The notes below the pieces were generated by a model. That model made no database searches. It saw nothing but the letters and a program-made list of their open reading frames with translations, and was not told the origin of the DNA. A program made the position numbers and the translations under genes. This document shows positions 19,520 to 30,319 of a stretch of 64,000 bases of DNA, piece by piece. This DNA comes from Pseudomonas arsenicoxydans. GTDB lineage: Bacteria; Pseudomonadota; Gammaproteobacteria; Pseudomonadales; Pseudomonadaceae. The stretch spans positions 129,070-193,069 of the forward strand of contig NZ_RCZE01000003.1 in assembly GCF_006438915.1 (NCBI RefSeq), written 5' to 3'. Every line of letters begins with the position of its first letter. The stretch's first letter is position 1.

Positions 19520-19924
19520 CTAGAACGTCACCCCCGACACCAGCACAATGTTGCAGTACGGCGCACATTCGCCGGTACGAACAATCGCCCGCGCCTGTCG
19601 GCTGAGGACCTTGAACTGGTCATGGCTGAGCAACTCACGGGAACCCAGCACGCCGTCGACGTTCAATTCGTCCAGAACACCCAAGGCCGGCGGCTGCTTG
19701 TCGAGGATCTCCCGTGCCAGCACATGTCTTTCGACCTGCATTTCACTCAGTACAACCTTCAAGGTACTGATGAAGTCCGGAATCCCCTGGGTCAGCGCCA
19801 AATCGATCAGTTCGACACCGGGCGGCACCGGCAGACCGGCATCGCCGATCACGACCATGTCGCCGTGACCCAGCGAGGCAATCAGCCGCGACAACGCGAC
19901 ATTGAGCAGTGGTGTTTTTTTCAT
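19520..19924 (-). CDS. rbsD: D-ribose pyranase
   Basis: 134 residues, full length, starting [21 protein letters not shown]; the catalytic His20 region ([15 protein letters not shown]) is intact. It interconverts the pyranose and furanose forms of ribose so that RbsK can use it. It overlaps rbsK by 4 bases, giving translational coupling. Confidence 0.98.
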   Translation of the reverse strand: MKKTPLLNVALSRLIASLGHGDMVVIGDAGLPVPPGVELIDLALTQGIPDFISTLKVVLSEMQVERHVLAREILDKQPPALGVLDELNVDGVLGSRELLSHDQFKVLSRQARAIVRTGECAPYCNIVLVSGVTF

Positions 19925-20838
19925 GGTGCTTTAAACGCCTGTACATCGGACAAGGTGGGAATCGAGGGTTGGGCGCCAGCGCGGGTGACCGACAGGGCTG
20001 CGGCAACCTGACCGAACCGGATTGCATCGGCTTCACTACTGCCAGCCGCTAATGCGGCAGCAAAACCACCCACGAAGGTATCCCCGGCGGCCGTGGTATC
20101 GACGGCTTTGACCTTCGGTGCCGGGAAATGCTCCAGACGTGAGCCGTCAGCGAACAGCGAGCCTTGGGCACCCAAGGTGATAATCACTTTACTAACGCCC
20201 ATGGCGATCAATCGGGTCGCGGCGGTTTCTGCCGACGCCAGGGAGTCCACTGACAACCCCGTGAGGGCAGAGGCTTCGCTTTCGTTGGGGATCAGGTAAT
20301 CAATGGCGGCAAACCAATCCGCCGGCAATGGGCGACTGGCGGGCGCGGGGTTGAGAATGACGGTCTTGCCCAGCGCACGACCGCGTTTCAAGGCATGCCC
20401 CACCGTAGCGTCCGGCACTTCCAACTGACAAATAATCACATCCGCCGTCTGCAATACGGCGTCAAAACGGTCGATGACTTGCGGCGTCAGCGATCCATTG
20501 GCACCCGCGACGATGACGATGGCGTTCTGACTGTTGTCATCGACCACGATCAACGCGACGCCGCTGGAATCCTCGACGGTGCTGAGGGCCTGACAATCTA
20601 TACGCTCGGCCAACAGCGCTCCGCGCAGTTCTGCGCCATAGGCATCGTTGCCCACACAGCCGACCATCGACACCTCGGCACCCAAACGCGCTGCTGCGAC
20701 GGCCTGATTGGCGCCCTTGCCACCGGAAACCGTGGCAAACGACTCGCCGATCAGCGTTTCACCGCCACGCGGCAGCCTTGGCGCCCGGGTTACCAGGTCC
20801 ATGTTCAGACTGCCTATCACCACTACTTTTGCTGGCAT
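19921..20838 (-). CDS. rbsK: Ribokinase
   Basis: 305 residues, PfkB family. Substrate-binding N-terminal signature [18 protein letters not shown] and C-terminal signature [17 protein letters not shown] with the catalytic Asp. It phosphorylates ribose to ribose-5-phosphate. It lies between rbsR and rbsD; 57 bases separate it from rbsR. Confidence 0.98.
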   Translation of the reverse strand: MPAKVVVIGSLNMDLVTRAPRLPRGGETLIGESFATVSGGKGANQAVAAARLGAEVSMVGCVGNDAYGAELRGALLAERIDCQALSTVEDSSGVALIVVDDNSQNAIVIVAGANGSLTPQVIDRFDAVLQTADVIICQLEVPDATVGHALKRGRALGKTVILNPAPASRPLPADWFAAIDYLIPNESEASALTGLSVDSLASAETAATRLIAMGVSKVIITLGAQGSLFADGSRLEHFPAPKVKAVDTTAAGDTFVGGFAAALAAGSSEADAIRFGQVAAALSVTRAGAQPSIPTLSDVQAFKAP

Positions 20839-20895
20839 ACATTGCTACTCATCAATTCTGGGTCCGCAGTGCTTTTGGTTTAGCGGCGCCGTGTT

Positions 20896-21915
20896 TCAAC
20901 GAAACTGGGCGAACACGCCGGCGAGCGGCGCGGTCGACTCTCGCAGGACAATACTGGGCGTCACGATGCGCTGATCGGTGGCCATGTCCGGCGTGGCGAT
21001 CCTGCGCAAAAGCACTTCAGCCGCCATCTCACCGAGTTGCAGGATCGACTGCCCCACCGTGGTCAACGCCGGGTAAACATAACGGCTCATCTGGATATCG
21101 TCGAAGCCGATCACCGACAACTCGCTCGGTACGCGAACATTGCGTTCGGCGGCCGCTCGCAGCACGCCGATACCCATCATGTCGTTGCCGGCAAAGATCG
21201 CGCTGGGCGGATTGCGCTCCAGCAAAATCGCTGCCGCGTTGTAACCGCCGGTGCTGGTGAAGTCGCTTTCCAGCATGCGCTCGCGACTCATTTCGACACC
21301 TGCCTCCTGCAAGGCACGGCAATAACCGGCCAGACGCATTTGCGCCACGCTGGTACCTGCCGGGCCGCCGATCATGGCGATGTCCCGATGCCCCAGTTCC
21401 AGCAGGTGCCGAGTGGCCAGATATGCGCCGTATTCGTGATCGATGCGCACCAAGTCGGCATTCACGCCTTCCAGTCCGCGGTCGACAATGACCATTGGCG
21501 TGCGCACACCGGCGAGGCCTTCCGCCAGCCCAGCATCACCGCCGGCCGACGCCACGATCAAACCGTCGATACGCTTTTCCAGTAGCACACGAAGATAGCT
21601 GCGCTGCTTGTCCGGGTTGTCGTCGGAGTTGCAGAGGATGACGCAATACCCCTTACGCTCGCAGTAATCCTCAATACCTCGCGCCAATTCAGCGAAGTAC
21701 GGGTTGAGACTGTTGGGCACCAGCAAACCAATGGTCGCGGTAGTTTTGGCTTTCAACGAACGGGCTACGGCGCTCGGCACGTAGTCCAGGGTTTTGATCG
21801 CCTCCTCGACCTTGATCCGCACTTCCTGGCTGACCGGGCGGGTCTTGTTCACCACGTGGGACACCGTGGTGTAGGAAATGCCCGCGAGTGCGGCTACATC
21901 CTTGATTGTTGCCAT
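20896..21915 (-). CDS. rbsR: LacI-family ribose operon repressor
   Basis: 339 residues: helix-turn-helix at 1-50 (MATIKDVAALAGISYTTVSHV) followed by the hinge, then a periplasmic-binding-protein-like effector domain. Encoded inside the operon right after rbsC, 3 bp apart. It most likely binds the perfect palindrome at 25555-25568 upstream of rbsB and is released by ribose or ribose-5-phosphate. Confidence 0.95.
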   Translation of the reverse strand: MATIKDVAALAGISYTTVSHVVNKTRPVSQEVRIKVEEAIKTLDYVPSAVARSLKAKTTATIGLLVPNSLNPYFAELARGIEDYCERKGYCVILCNSDDNPDKQRSYLRVLLEKRIDGLIVASAGGDAGLAEGLAGVRTPMVIVDRGLEGVNADLVRIDHEYGAYLATRHLLELGHRDIAMIGGPAGTSVAQMRLAGYCRALQEAGVEMSRERMLESDFTSTGGYNAAAILLERNPPSAIFAGNDMMGIGVLRAAAERNVRVPSELSVIGFDDIQMSRYVYPALTTVGQSILQLGEMAAEVLLRRIATPDMATDQRIVTPSIVLRESTAPLAGVFAQFR

Positions 21916-21918
21916 GAT

Positions 21919-22896
21919 TCAGGTCCGCCGGCTTGCGCGCTGACTGCGATAAGTATCGAGCACCACCGCCACCACGATCACTGCGCCGGTGATGATGCGT
22001 TTGGTGGGCTCGGTCGCGCCGATCTGCGCCAGACCGGCGGCCAATACGGAAATGATCAGGACACCGAAGAACGTGCTGATCACCGAACCACGGCCACCCA
22101 TCAAACTGGTGCCGCCGATGACGACAGCGGCGATCACCTGCAACTCCAGCCCGGAGCCGGCATTCGGATCCGCGGCCTCGAGCCTGGAAATCTGAAACAG
22201 CGCGGCAATACCGGCCAGCAGCCCCATCAGGCTGAACACCAGAATTTTGTAGGGCTTTGGATTGATCCCCGCCAGACGCACTGCTTCTTCATTGGTACCG
22301 ATGCCGATCAGGTAGCGACCGAACACCGTACGGGTCAGTACGGCCTGGGCAATGAAGATAATTAGCAAGGCGATAATGAACGACGGCGAGATACCGAAGG
22401 CGATCGGGTTGGACAGCCAGGCGAAGGCGTCACCGATATAAGCGGTGCGCGACCCGGTCATCTGATACGCCACGCCCCGGGCCATTTCCAGCACGCCCAG
22501 AGACACGATGAATGACGGAATCCGCCAGGCCACGGTGATCGAACCGGTGATGGTCCCGGCCAATGCCGCCGCCGCCATGCCGAGCAACGCGGCGGGCAGA
22601 ACGCTCCAGCCCCAGCCGAGAATGGCCACACTGACCGTTGATGCTGCCAGCGCCAACACCGAACCGACCGACAGGTCGATGCCACCGATAATCAACACGA
22701 AGGTCATGCCGACCGCCAGCACCATCAGATCGGGAATCTGGTTGGCCAGGGTGCTGAATGTGTCATAAGAAAGAAAGTGGCTGCTCAATACCGAGAACAG
22801 CGCAATCATCGCCAGCAAGGCACCGGCCAGGCCCAGATAGGTGCCCAGACCGTAGAAGTTGCCACTACGTTTGCCGGCAGAAGATGCAGTTTTCAT
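21919..22896 (-). CDS. rbsC: Ribose ABC transporter permease
   Basis: 325 residues with about eight to ten membrane segments and the family segment GGIDLSVGSVLALA plus the cytoplasmic coupling region ...VRLAGINPKPYKILVFSLMG. It forms the membrane channel with RbsA and RbsB. Overlaps rbsA by 4 bases. Confidence 0.97.
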   Translation of the reverse strand: MKTASSAGKRSGNFYGLGTYLGLAGALLAMIALFSVLSSHFLSYDTFSTLANQIPDLMVLAVGMTFVLIIGGIDLSVGSVLALAASTVSVAILGWGWSVLPAALLGMAAAALAGTITGSITVAWRIPSFIVSLGVLEMARGVAYQMTGSRTAYIGDAFAWLSNPIAFGISPSFIIALLIIFIAQAVLTRTVFGRYLIGIGTNEEAVRLAGINPKPYKILVFSLMGLLAGIAALFQISRLEAADPNAGSGLELQVIAAVVIGGTSLMGGRGSVISTFFGVLIISVLAAGLAQIGATEPTKRIITGAVIVVAVVLDTYRSQRASRRT

Positions 22897-24446
22897 GGAA
22901 GGTCCCTAGGCGCTGCTTCATTGAGCAACGCATCACGTTTTTGGTAGCCGGCAAAAGCGGCGGCAAGCAAGTCATCCTGGGTCCAGCTGTCGCGCTCGAA
23001 CGTGTCGATCAGGCGTCCCGCCGACAGCACGCCGATCCGGTCGCAGATCAACATCAGCTCACGCAGGTCACTGGACACCACCACCAGCGCCTTGCCCTGT
23101 CGGGTCAGCTCGCCGAGTAACGCATAAATGTCGAATTTGGCGCCGACATCGATGCCTCGGGTGGGCTCGTCAAACAACATCACCGAGCAATCACGCTCGA
23201 GCCAGCGGCCGATCACGACCTTCTGCTGGTTGCCGCCGGACAGTTCGGAGACCAATTGTGTCGGGCTCGAACTGCGGATGCGCATGGCGTCGATCTGACG
23301 CTGGGCCAGGGACATCTCGTCGCCGTTGTTGACGAATCCGCCACTGGAAATCACCGGCATGTTGCCCAAGGCAATGTTGGCGCTGATCGATTGGGTCAGC
23401 AGCAAGCCTTCGCCCTTGCGGTCTTCCGTGATCAGGGCGATGCCATGACCCACTGCATCGGCCGGCGAGCGGATGCTCACCACCTGAGCCGGAGACCCCA
23501 GCGCAACCGTGCCACTGTCAGCAGTGTCGGCACCGAAGATCAGGCGCAGTAACTCGGTGCGCCCTGCCCCGATCAATCCGGAGATCCCGTAGATTTCACC
23601 GGCTCGCACTTCGAAGGACACATCGCGAACCTTGTCCGAACGGGTCAGGCCGCTGACCGTCAACGCGGGAGCGCCGATCTTGCGCGGCCCCATGTCCATA
23701 TGTTCGCCGAGCTCACGACCGACCATCAGCGTGACCAATTGCTCGCTGTTGTAGTTGGCCATCGGCTCGACGCACACCAGGTTGCCGTCGCGCAAAACCG
23801 CAATGCGCTGGGCGACCCGCGCCAGTTCTTCAAGGCGATGGGAGATATAGATAATCGACACGCCACGGGACTGCAGGCGGGTGATCTGTTCGAACAGCAT
23901 CTCGACTTCACGCGCCGTCAGCATGGCCGTCGGTTCGTCGAGGATCAGCACATGGCAGTCGCCGATCAGGTTGCGGGCGATTTCGACCATTTGCTGGTGG
24001 CCAATACCGAGGTCGCCGACCAGGGTGTCCGGGTCGATTGCATCGAGGCCAACCTGGGCCATGGCCTCGATCGCCGCTTTGCGCAACTGCTTGCGACTGA
24101 TCCAGCCACCGTTACTGGGCAAGTTGTCGAGAAACAGGTTTTCCGCCACCGACAGGGTCGGCAACAGATTGAGTTCTTGCATGACCATGCGAATGCCCAG
24201 GTCTTCAGCCTGGGTCCGGCTGCCGGGACGGTAATCCTGACCCTGGAATTGCATCTGGCCGGTGGTCGGCGTGACCAACCCGCCGATGATCTTCGACAGC
24301 GTGCTTTTGCCGGCACCATTCTCACCGGTCAGCGCCAACACTTCACCGCGGATCAGCGTCAGATCGATGCCGGTCAGTACCGGCTGGGCGTAGGTCTTAC
24401 CGATACCGCTGACCGTGAGGACAGCGTTCGGAGCGCAAACGGACAT
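22893..24446 (-). CDS. rbsA: Ribose ABC transporter ATP-binding protein
   Basis: 517 residues from the ATG at 24446 (MSVCAPNAVLTV), with GGGAGAG upstream. Two fused ATPase domains: the first has Walker A GENGAGKST and Walker B VLILDEPT; the second has a degenerate Walker A (GLIGAGRTE) but intact signature LSGGNQQKV and FDEPTRGIDVG, the usual sugar-import pattern. It powers RbsC. Confidence 0.97.
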   Translation of the reverse strand: MSVCAPNAVLTVSGIGKTYAQPVLTGIDLTLIRGEVLALTGENGAGKSTLSKIIGGLVTPTTGQMQFQGQDYRPGSRTQAEDLGIRMVMQELNLLPTLSVAENLFLDNLPSNGGWISRKQLRKAAIEAMAQVGLDAIDPDTLVGDLGIGHQQMVEIARNLIGDCHVLILDEPTAMLTAREVEMLFEQITRLQSRGVSIIYISHRLEELARVAQRIAVLRDGNLVCVEPMANYNSEQLVTLMVGRELGEHMDMGPRKIGAPALTVSGLTRSDKVRDVSFEVRAGEIYGISGLIGAGRTELLRLIFGADTADSGTVALGSPAQVVSIRSPADAVGHGIALITEDRKGEGLLLTQSISANIALGNMPVISSGGFVNNGDEMSLAQRQIDAMRIRSSSPTQLVSELSGGNQQKVVIGRWLERDCSVMLFDEPTRGIDVGAKFDIYALLGELTRQGKALVVVSSDLRELMLICDRIGVLSAGRLIDTFERDSWTQDDLLAAAFAGYQKRDALLNEAAPRDLP

Positions 24447-24501
24447 AAAACTCTCCCTGTGCCCGCCCGGACGGGCGAGCACCAGTGTGTCGCCAGAAGG
24501 C

Positions 24502-25458
24502 TTACTGGGTGACCAGTTCTACCGGGGTTTCGATCACGCCGTTGGTGCCGCTGTCGACCTTCTCGCCCTTGATAATTTTCAGCGCAGTCTCGATACCGAA
24601 CACGGCTTGTCGGGCTGCAAACTGGTCGGCGGTCGCCAGGACGCGACCATCCTTGAGCATCGGCTTGATCGCGTTGATGTTGTCGTAACCGACCACTTGC
24701 ACCTTGCCGGCCTTGCCCGCGGCACGCACGGCGGAAACGGCACCGACGGCCATGCTGTCGTTACCGGCCAGCAGGGCTTTGACGTCCGGGTATTCGCTGA
24801 GGATCGAGGCGGCAACCTTGTTGCCCTTGTCGATCTCCCAGTCACCGGACTGCAAGGAAACGACTTTGATCTGCGCCGCTTCCATTGCATCTTTGAAACC
24901 CGCGGTGCGGGCCTGGGCATTGGTGGTGGTGGACACACCTTCGATGATGCCGACTTCGTCACCGGCCTTCAGTTGCTTGGCCAGGTACTCGCCAACCAGA
25001 CGCGCGCCCTTGCGGTTATCCGGCCCCACGAACGGCACCGTCATGTTCTTGCTTTTGAGGACGGTCGGGTCGAGTTGGTTGTCGATGTTGATCACGGTGA
25101 TGCCGGCATCTATGGCTTTCTTGATCACCGGAACCATGGCCTTGGAGTCCGCTGGCGCGATGACCAGGGCATTGACCTTGGCGAGAATCATTTGCTCGAC
25201 GATGCGCGTCTGGCCAGCTGTGTCCGTTTCGTCCTTGATGCCGTTGGAGATCAGCTCGAATTCGCCGGAGTGGTCTTTCTGGTAAGCCTTGGCGCCATCC
25301 TCCATGGTCAGGAAGAATTCATTGGCCAGGGATTTCATGACCAGTGCGACTTTGGGTTTTTCAGGAGATTCGGCGAATGCCGATGAGACGGGCAGCGCGG
25401 CGGATGCGACAGCCAGCATAGCGACAGCAAGAAGACGTCCAGCGAATGGCAGCTTCAT
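24502..25458 (-). CDS. rbsB: Ribose-binding periplasmic protein
   Basis: 318 residues. Signal peptide MKLPFAGRLLAVAMLAVASA with cleavage near SAFA. The mature protein is a type I periplasmic binding fold: KVALVMKSLANEFFLTMEDG at the start, IAPADSKAMVP, IEGVSTTTNAQARTAGF and LLAGNDSMAVGAV in order. First gene of the operon, with GGAG upstream of the ATG. Confidence 0.96.
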   Translation of the reverse strand: MKLPFAGRLLAVAMLAVASAALPVSSAFAESPEKPKVALVMKSLANEFFLTMEDGAKAYQKDHSGEFELISNGIKDETDTAGQTRIVEQMILAKVNALVIAPADSKAMVPVIKKAIDAGITVINIDNQLDPTVLKSKNMTVPFVGPDNRKGARLVGEYLAKQLKAGDEVGIIEGVSTTTNAQARTAGFKDAMEAAQIKVVSLQSGDWEIDKGNKVAASILSEYPDVKALLAGNDSMAVGAVSAVRAAGKAGKVQVVGYDNINAIKPMLKDGRVLATADQFAARQAVFGIETALKIIKGEKVDSGTNGVIETPVELVTQ

Positions 25459-25554
25459 GGGTTCACTCCGATCTTATGATTATTGTGAGCAATGCTTGCG
25501 CGGGAGTAATGCCTGCACTCCGATTGTCGACGGAATAAGCCACCGACAGGAACG

Positions 25555-25568
25555 CGCAAACGTTTGCG
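25555..25568. promoter_or_regulatory. RbsR-type operator
   Basis: CGCAAACGTTTGCG is a perfect 14-base palindrome with the central CG typical of LacI-family operators and close to the AAACGTTT core of E. coli RbsR sites. It lies about 97 bases upstream of rbsB; a possible minus-strand promoter (TTGCGC, 16 bases, TATTCC) overlaps and follows it. Confidence 0.8.
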
Positions 25569-25648
25569 TAGACCGAACTATGCGAACCCTGCTGCCATTT
25601 GTCAACGACCTGTTTGGTGTCTGCGTTGGCAAAAACTGGCTCGCCACA

Positions 25649-26095
25649 TTAGGCAACGGTGCTAATCAGGCCGCCTGTGCTGGAGTCCTTGGCCAGTTCT
25701 TTCACCAGATTGCCCGCCACTTGTGACAGCGCGCCGTTGGTGTCGGCGATTTGCCCCTGGATCGACATCACCGCCGTGGCTTTAGCTTCTGGAGTCGGAT
25801 AAGGCGCTGCCTGAGCGGCCGCCAGTTGTTGCTGCTGTTCGCGCAGTTGCTGTTGCAGTTCCTGCATGCGTTTGAGCAGTACCTGCACCGCAATACTTTG
25901 GGTGCTGCCGCCCTTGGACTTGGTTTCGTCCTGAGCACCGCCACCGGTTCGAACCTGGTTGTCGCTGCCTTCTTCCTTCCCCAGGACCTGAGTCGCGGTG
26001 TCGGCCGTCGCTTCGCTCAAGGCATTGATCGTCGACGGGGACTTGCCGCCGATGGTGATCGCGCCCGCATTTGGAAAACCAACAGAAAACGACAT
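25649..26095 (-). CDS. Conserved hypothetical protein with coiled coil
   Basis: 148 residues, no signal peptide. The N-terminal half is low-complexity and polar (GGKSPSTINALSEATAD). Residues about 70-95 form a glutamine-rich coiled coil (LLKRMQELQQQLREQQQQL), followed by Ala-rich helices. Monocistronic, facing the rbs operon promoter region on the same strand. Not recognised beyond similarity to Pseudomonas hypothetical proteins. Confidence 0.7.
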   Translation of the reverse strand: MSFSVGFPNAGAITIGGKSPSTINALSEATADTATQVLGKEEGSDNQVRTGGGAQDETKSKGGSTQSIAVQVLLKRMQELQQQLREQQQQLAAAQAAPYPTPEAKATAVMSIQGQIADTNGALSQVAGNLVKELAKDSSTGGLISTVA

Positions 26096-27532
<1,437 letters not shown>

Positions 27533-27540
27533 TTCGCCCT

Positions 27541-27602
27541 CGCCCGACCGGTTCTGGTCGGGCACATTCTTGACCACTCGTCAGCGTTGACGAGTGGTTA
27601 AC
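27541..27602 (+). terminator. Tandem hairpins after ansB
   Basis: GCCCGACC/GGTCGGGC and ACCACTCGTCA/TGACGAGTGGT stems follow within 60 bases of the ansB stop. Neither has a long T run, so termination may be weak or these may stabilise the 3' end. Confidence 0.55.
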
Positions 27603-27718
27603 GCCCCAGGCAAAACTCCGATAAAGGGTTTCTCCTCTTCCTACACCAAGCGGTAAAAACCGCTGTCAGAGGATTTTCTTGAATTTTAAGCAGTTGCGAA
27701 AATGCTTACAGTTAAATA

Positions 27719-27734
27719 CTGTATGCACGTACAG
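27719..27734 (+). promoter_or_regulatory. LexA (SOS) box
   Basis: CTGTATGCACGTACAG fits the LexA consensus CTG-N10-CAG with strong dyad symmetry. It overlaps a plausible -10 (TACTGT) whose -35 (TTGCGA) lies 17 bases upstream, so LexA would block the promoter of the DUF1654-endonuclease pair. Confidence 0.88.
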
Positions 27735-27752
27735 CTTAATAAGGATAATCCT

Positions 27753-27992
27753 GTGGCCACCACCTCTACCTCTCCTGACACCTATGCACGCATGGGTCTG
27801 CGCGTTCAGAAAATCATCAATTCCCCCACCGCTCAAAAAGCCAAAGCCGCACTGATCTTCCGCCTGCCGGACGAACCAGTGGATGAGTGGGAACAATTGC
27901 TCGAAGAAATCGACGAGAACGACAACGTCACCCTCGCCTATCGCGACGATGGCGGCGTGCAGATTTTCTGGGTTGTGCCGAAGGAAGATTGA
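27753..27992 (+). CDS. DUF1654 protein, SOS-regulated
   Basis: 79 residues from the GTG at 27753, chosen because AAGGA lies 7 bases upstream and because an upstream ATG would put the LexA box inside the gene. The sequence PDTYARMGLRVQKIINSPTA, then VDEWEQLLEEIDENDNVTL and a C-terminal IFWVV, matches DUF1654, a small Pseudomonas family whose members are induced by DNA damage. Molecular role unknown. It is followed after 4 bases by the endonuclease gene. Confidence 0.85.
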   Translation: MATTSTSPDTYARMGLRVQKIINSPTAQKAKAALIFRLPDEPVDEWEQLLEEIDENDNVTLAYRDDGGVQIFWVVPKED

Positions 27993-27996
27993 GTCA

Positions 27997-28686
27997 ATGA
28001 GTGTCCGCTGGTTTGCTTTGCTGTTTTTGTTCGTCACTTTCGGAGCCCAGGCTGGCGCCCCACGCACCTTCGGCGAAGCCAAAAAAGTCGCCTGGAAACT
28101 GTATGCACCGCAATCCACCGAGTTCTATTGCGGCTGCAAATACACCGGCAACAAGGTGAACCTGGCCGCCTGTGGTTATGTGCCGCGCAAAAACGCCAAG
28201 CGCGCGTCCCGCATCGAGTGGGAGCACATTGTCCCGGCGTGGCAGATCGGCCATCAGCGCCAATGCTGGCAGGCTGGTGGGCGCAAAAACTGCACCCGTT
28301 ACGATCCAGTTTTCCAGAAGGCCGAAGCCGATTTGCATAACCTGGTGCCAAGCATTGGCGAGGTCAATGGCGATCGCAACAACTTCAGTTTTGGCTGGCT
28401 GCCGGTGCAGACCGGTCAATATGGCTCATGCCTGACCCAGGTCGACTTCAAGGCCAAGAAGGTCATGCCCCGCCCTTCCATTCGCGGCATGATTGCCCGG
28501 ACTTATTTCTACATGAGCAAGCAATACGGCTTGAGGCTGTCGAAACAGGATCGCCAACTGTACGAAGCCTGGAACAAAACCTATCCGGTTGAAGCCTGGG
28601 AACGTCAGCGCAACCAGAGCGTGGCGTGCGTCATGGGTCGCGGTAACGAGTTTGTCGGGCCGGTGAACATGAAAGCCTGCGGCTGA
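27997..28686 (+). CDS. endA: Exported endonuclease I (EndA/Vvn family)
   Basis: 229 residues from the ATG at 27997 with AAGGAAG upstream. Signal peptide MSVRWFALLFLFVTFGAQA. The catalytic region is RIEWEHIVPAWQIG, with DLHNLVPSIGEVNGDRNNF supplying the His/Asn metal ligands; eight cysteines suggest disulfide bonding outside the cytoplasm. It degrades DNA non-specifically in the periplasm. Placement behind an SOS-controlled gene implies induction on DNA damage, which is unusual for this enzyme. Confidence 0.92.
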   Translation: MSVRWFALLFLFVTFGAQAGAPRTFGEAKKVAWKLYAPQSTEFYCGCKYTGNKVNLAACGYVPRKNAKRASRIEWEHIVPAWQIGHQRQCWQAGGRKNCTRYDPVFQKAEADLHNLVPSIGEVNGDRNNFSFGWLPVQTGQYGSCLTQVDFKAKKVMPRPSIRGMIARTYFYMSKQYGLRLSKQDRQLYEAWNKTYPVEAWERQRNQSVACVMGRGNEFVGPVNMKACG

Positions 28687-28703
28687 TTGCCCGTCGGAAA
28701 GTA

Positions 28704-28742
28704 AAAAGGCCTCGGTGTAAAACCCGAGGCCTTTGGCCTTTT
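28704..28742. terminator. Bidirectional terminator
   Basis: AAAGGCCTCGG and CCGAGGCCTTT form an 11-bp stem with a 9-base loop between the convergent endA and SPOR lipoprotein genes. Confidence 0.85.
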
Positions 28743-28753
28743 CAGCCTCTGCG

Positions 28754-29119
28754 TTACTGGGCTGCAGGCCGCTCGAGCACCAGTAATTCGACATTCTGTT
28801 TCTTAGCCCGCGCCAGCGCCGCAGCCACTTCTGCCTGCTTGGCCTCGGTCTCGGCTTTCGAACTGAATGGCCCCATCAGAATGCGCGTCTTGCCGTTTTC
28901 CATGATGACGTTGGAGACGAAGCTATGTTCAATCAACCAGCCACTCAGATCACTCACTGCCTGGGGTGTTTCGCCTCGCACTTCGAGGTCCCATTGCGGC
29001 CCGTTTGTCGCTGCGGGGGCGGATACGATTGCCGGCTTCGCTTTTTGAGTGTCTACGCCCTTCCCTTCACCGCAGCCAGCCAGCGCCAATACAGCGATTA
29101 CCAAGACCATTTTGCGCAC
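28754..29119 (-). CDS. SPOR-domain-like lipoprotein
   Basis: 121 residues. Lipoprotein signal MRKMVLVIAVLALAGC with Cys16. After a Pro/Ala linker, residues about 42-115 look like a SPOR fold (WDLEVRGE, SDLSGWLIEHSF, RILMGPFSSKAEAE-like), the peptidoglycan-binding module that reads denuded glycan at division sites. Single gene, probable periplasmic or outer-membrane anchoring. Confidence 0.78.
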   Translation of the reverse strand: MRKMVLVIAVLALAGCGEGKGVDTQKAKPAIVSAPAATNGPQWDLEVRGETPQAVSDLSGWLIEHSFVSNVIMENGKTRILMGPFSSKAETEAKQAEVAAALARAKKQNVELLVLERPAAQ

Positions 29120-29369
29120 AACGGTTCCCTCTGGATGCCGAAAGCGGCGATTTTAACATTCATGAATACTTCCCGAGTGCCGCAAAATGGGCACAAAACA
29201 ACGAGATTGATGGTTGCGGCCTCTGTATAGTTACGCCTTGGGAATTAATGCAGCATCTGCGCGTCAGAAAGAGGCACCCAAACCGTGAGACTTCGCACTA
29301 ATCTATACATACCACCGACCTCTGCACTGTTCGAATCAGGTGCCCTACAAAGCAATCAAGGAGAAGACC

Positions 29370-29564
29370 ATGCTGATACTCACCCGCAAAGTCGGTGAAA
29401 GCATAAATATTGGTGACGACATTACGATCACCATTCTGGGCGTGAGCGGCCAGCAAGTCAGGATCGGCATCAACGCCCCGAAAGACGTTGCAGTGCATCG
29501 CGAAGAAATCTATCAGCGCATTCAGGCTGGCCTCACCGCGCCAGACAAGCCACAAACCCCCTGA
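29370..29564 (+). CDS. rsmE: CsrA-family translational regulator RsmE
   Basis: 64 residues from the ATG at 29370. [20 protein letters not shown], then [23 protein letters not shown], with the RNA-binding R44 and VHREE segment, identifies CsrA; the IGDD and SGQQ choices fit RsmE of P. fluorescens rather than RsmA. It binds GGA motifs in leaders and blocks translation in the Gac/Rsm cascade. Its own ribosome binding site is AAGGAGA, which fits autorepression. Confidence 0.93.
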   Translation: MLILTRKVGESINIGDDITITILGVSGQQVRIGINAPKDVAVHREEIYQRIQAGLTAPDKPQTP

Positions 29565-29581
29565 ATCCTGTTGCAGTCAGT

Positions 29582-29614
29582 AGCCAGCCCGTTCGCCCTG
29601 AACACCGGCTGGCT
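29582..29614 (+). terminator. Hairpin after rsmE
   Basis: AGCCAGCC and GGCTGGCT form an 8-bp stem 17 bases after the rsmE stop; no T run, so weak or factor-dependent. Confidence 0.4.
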
Positions 29615-29753
29615 AAAGATTCGAGCGCCGCAACGCCCGCCGGTACGCTCACCCTCTCCCGCCAAAACATGAAGCCGATACTACCGGCATGTCCCATGCC
29701 ATGGCTGTCAGACGTTTCCGAATAACCCCGAGGAAGTACGTGATACCTCTTGG

Positions 29754-30209
29754 CTAACCAAAGCCTACCCCGCGCGCCATCCCCGTCGCCGCGATGACCA
29801 TCAGCAACACCAGCAAGCCTTCGACATGACTGAAACGAGCAAACAGTTTTGCACGCCCGGCATCGATCGTCGCGCCACGCCCAAGTGCAATCCGCCATTT
29901 GATCAGCGCCACCATCGGGGCAACTTCAAGCAGCAGGATCAGCACGAAAAGCGTCATCTTGAGGTGGAACAGTGGCTGATGAAGGTAGTAATCGGTGCCT
30001 TTTTCGTACCCGCCAAAGGCCCGCATCCCACCGGTAATAAGGAGGATGACTGCAGAAATCCCCCACAGGTTATCGGCCATCAGCACGCGACGAGCCTCCC
30101 CCGTCCCGGCCGCCAGGCGACTGAATGCCGTGCCTCGGGTCAAAACGGCCCAGAATGCCAGCGCAACAGCCAGCAGGTGAATTGCCGCAAGAGACCACTG
30201 AACCAGCAT
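29754..30209 (-). CDS. DUF2214 inner-membrane protein
   Basis: 151 residues with four membrane segments (LAAIHLLAVALAFWAVL; NLWGISAVILLITGGM; LKMTLFVLILLLEVAPMVAL; LLVLLMVIAATGMARG). The pattern GGMRAFGGYEKG and the conserved RxLMADN match the DUF2214 family of unknown function. Single gene. Confidence 0.82.
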   Translation of the reverse strand: MLVQWSLAAIHLLAVALAFWAVLTRGTAFSRLAAGTGEARRVLMADNLWGISAVILLITGGMRAFGGYEKGTDYYLHQPLFHLKMTLFVLILLLEVAPMVALIKWRIALGRGATIDAGRAKLFARFSHVEGLLVLLMVIAATGMARGVGFG

Positions 30210-30319
30210 CGATGTACCCCATCAGACCGAGTTAGAGTTTGGCCAAACAGTAGTAGTCCAAAAAACCGAGGGCTGCCCGATTCGGGAGGGTGTTCGAAGG
30301 GTCAGGACAAAACGCAGGC

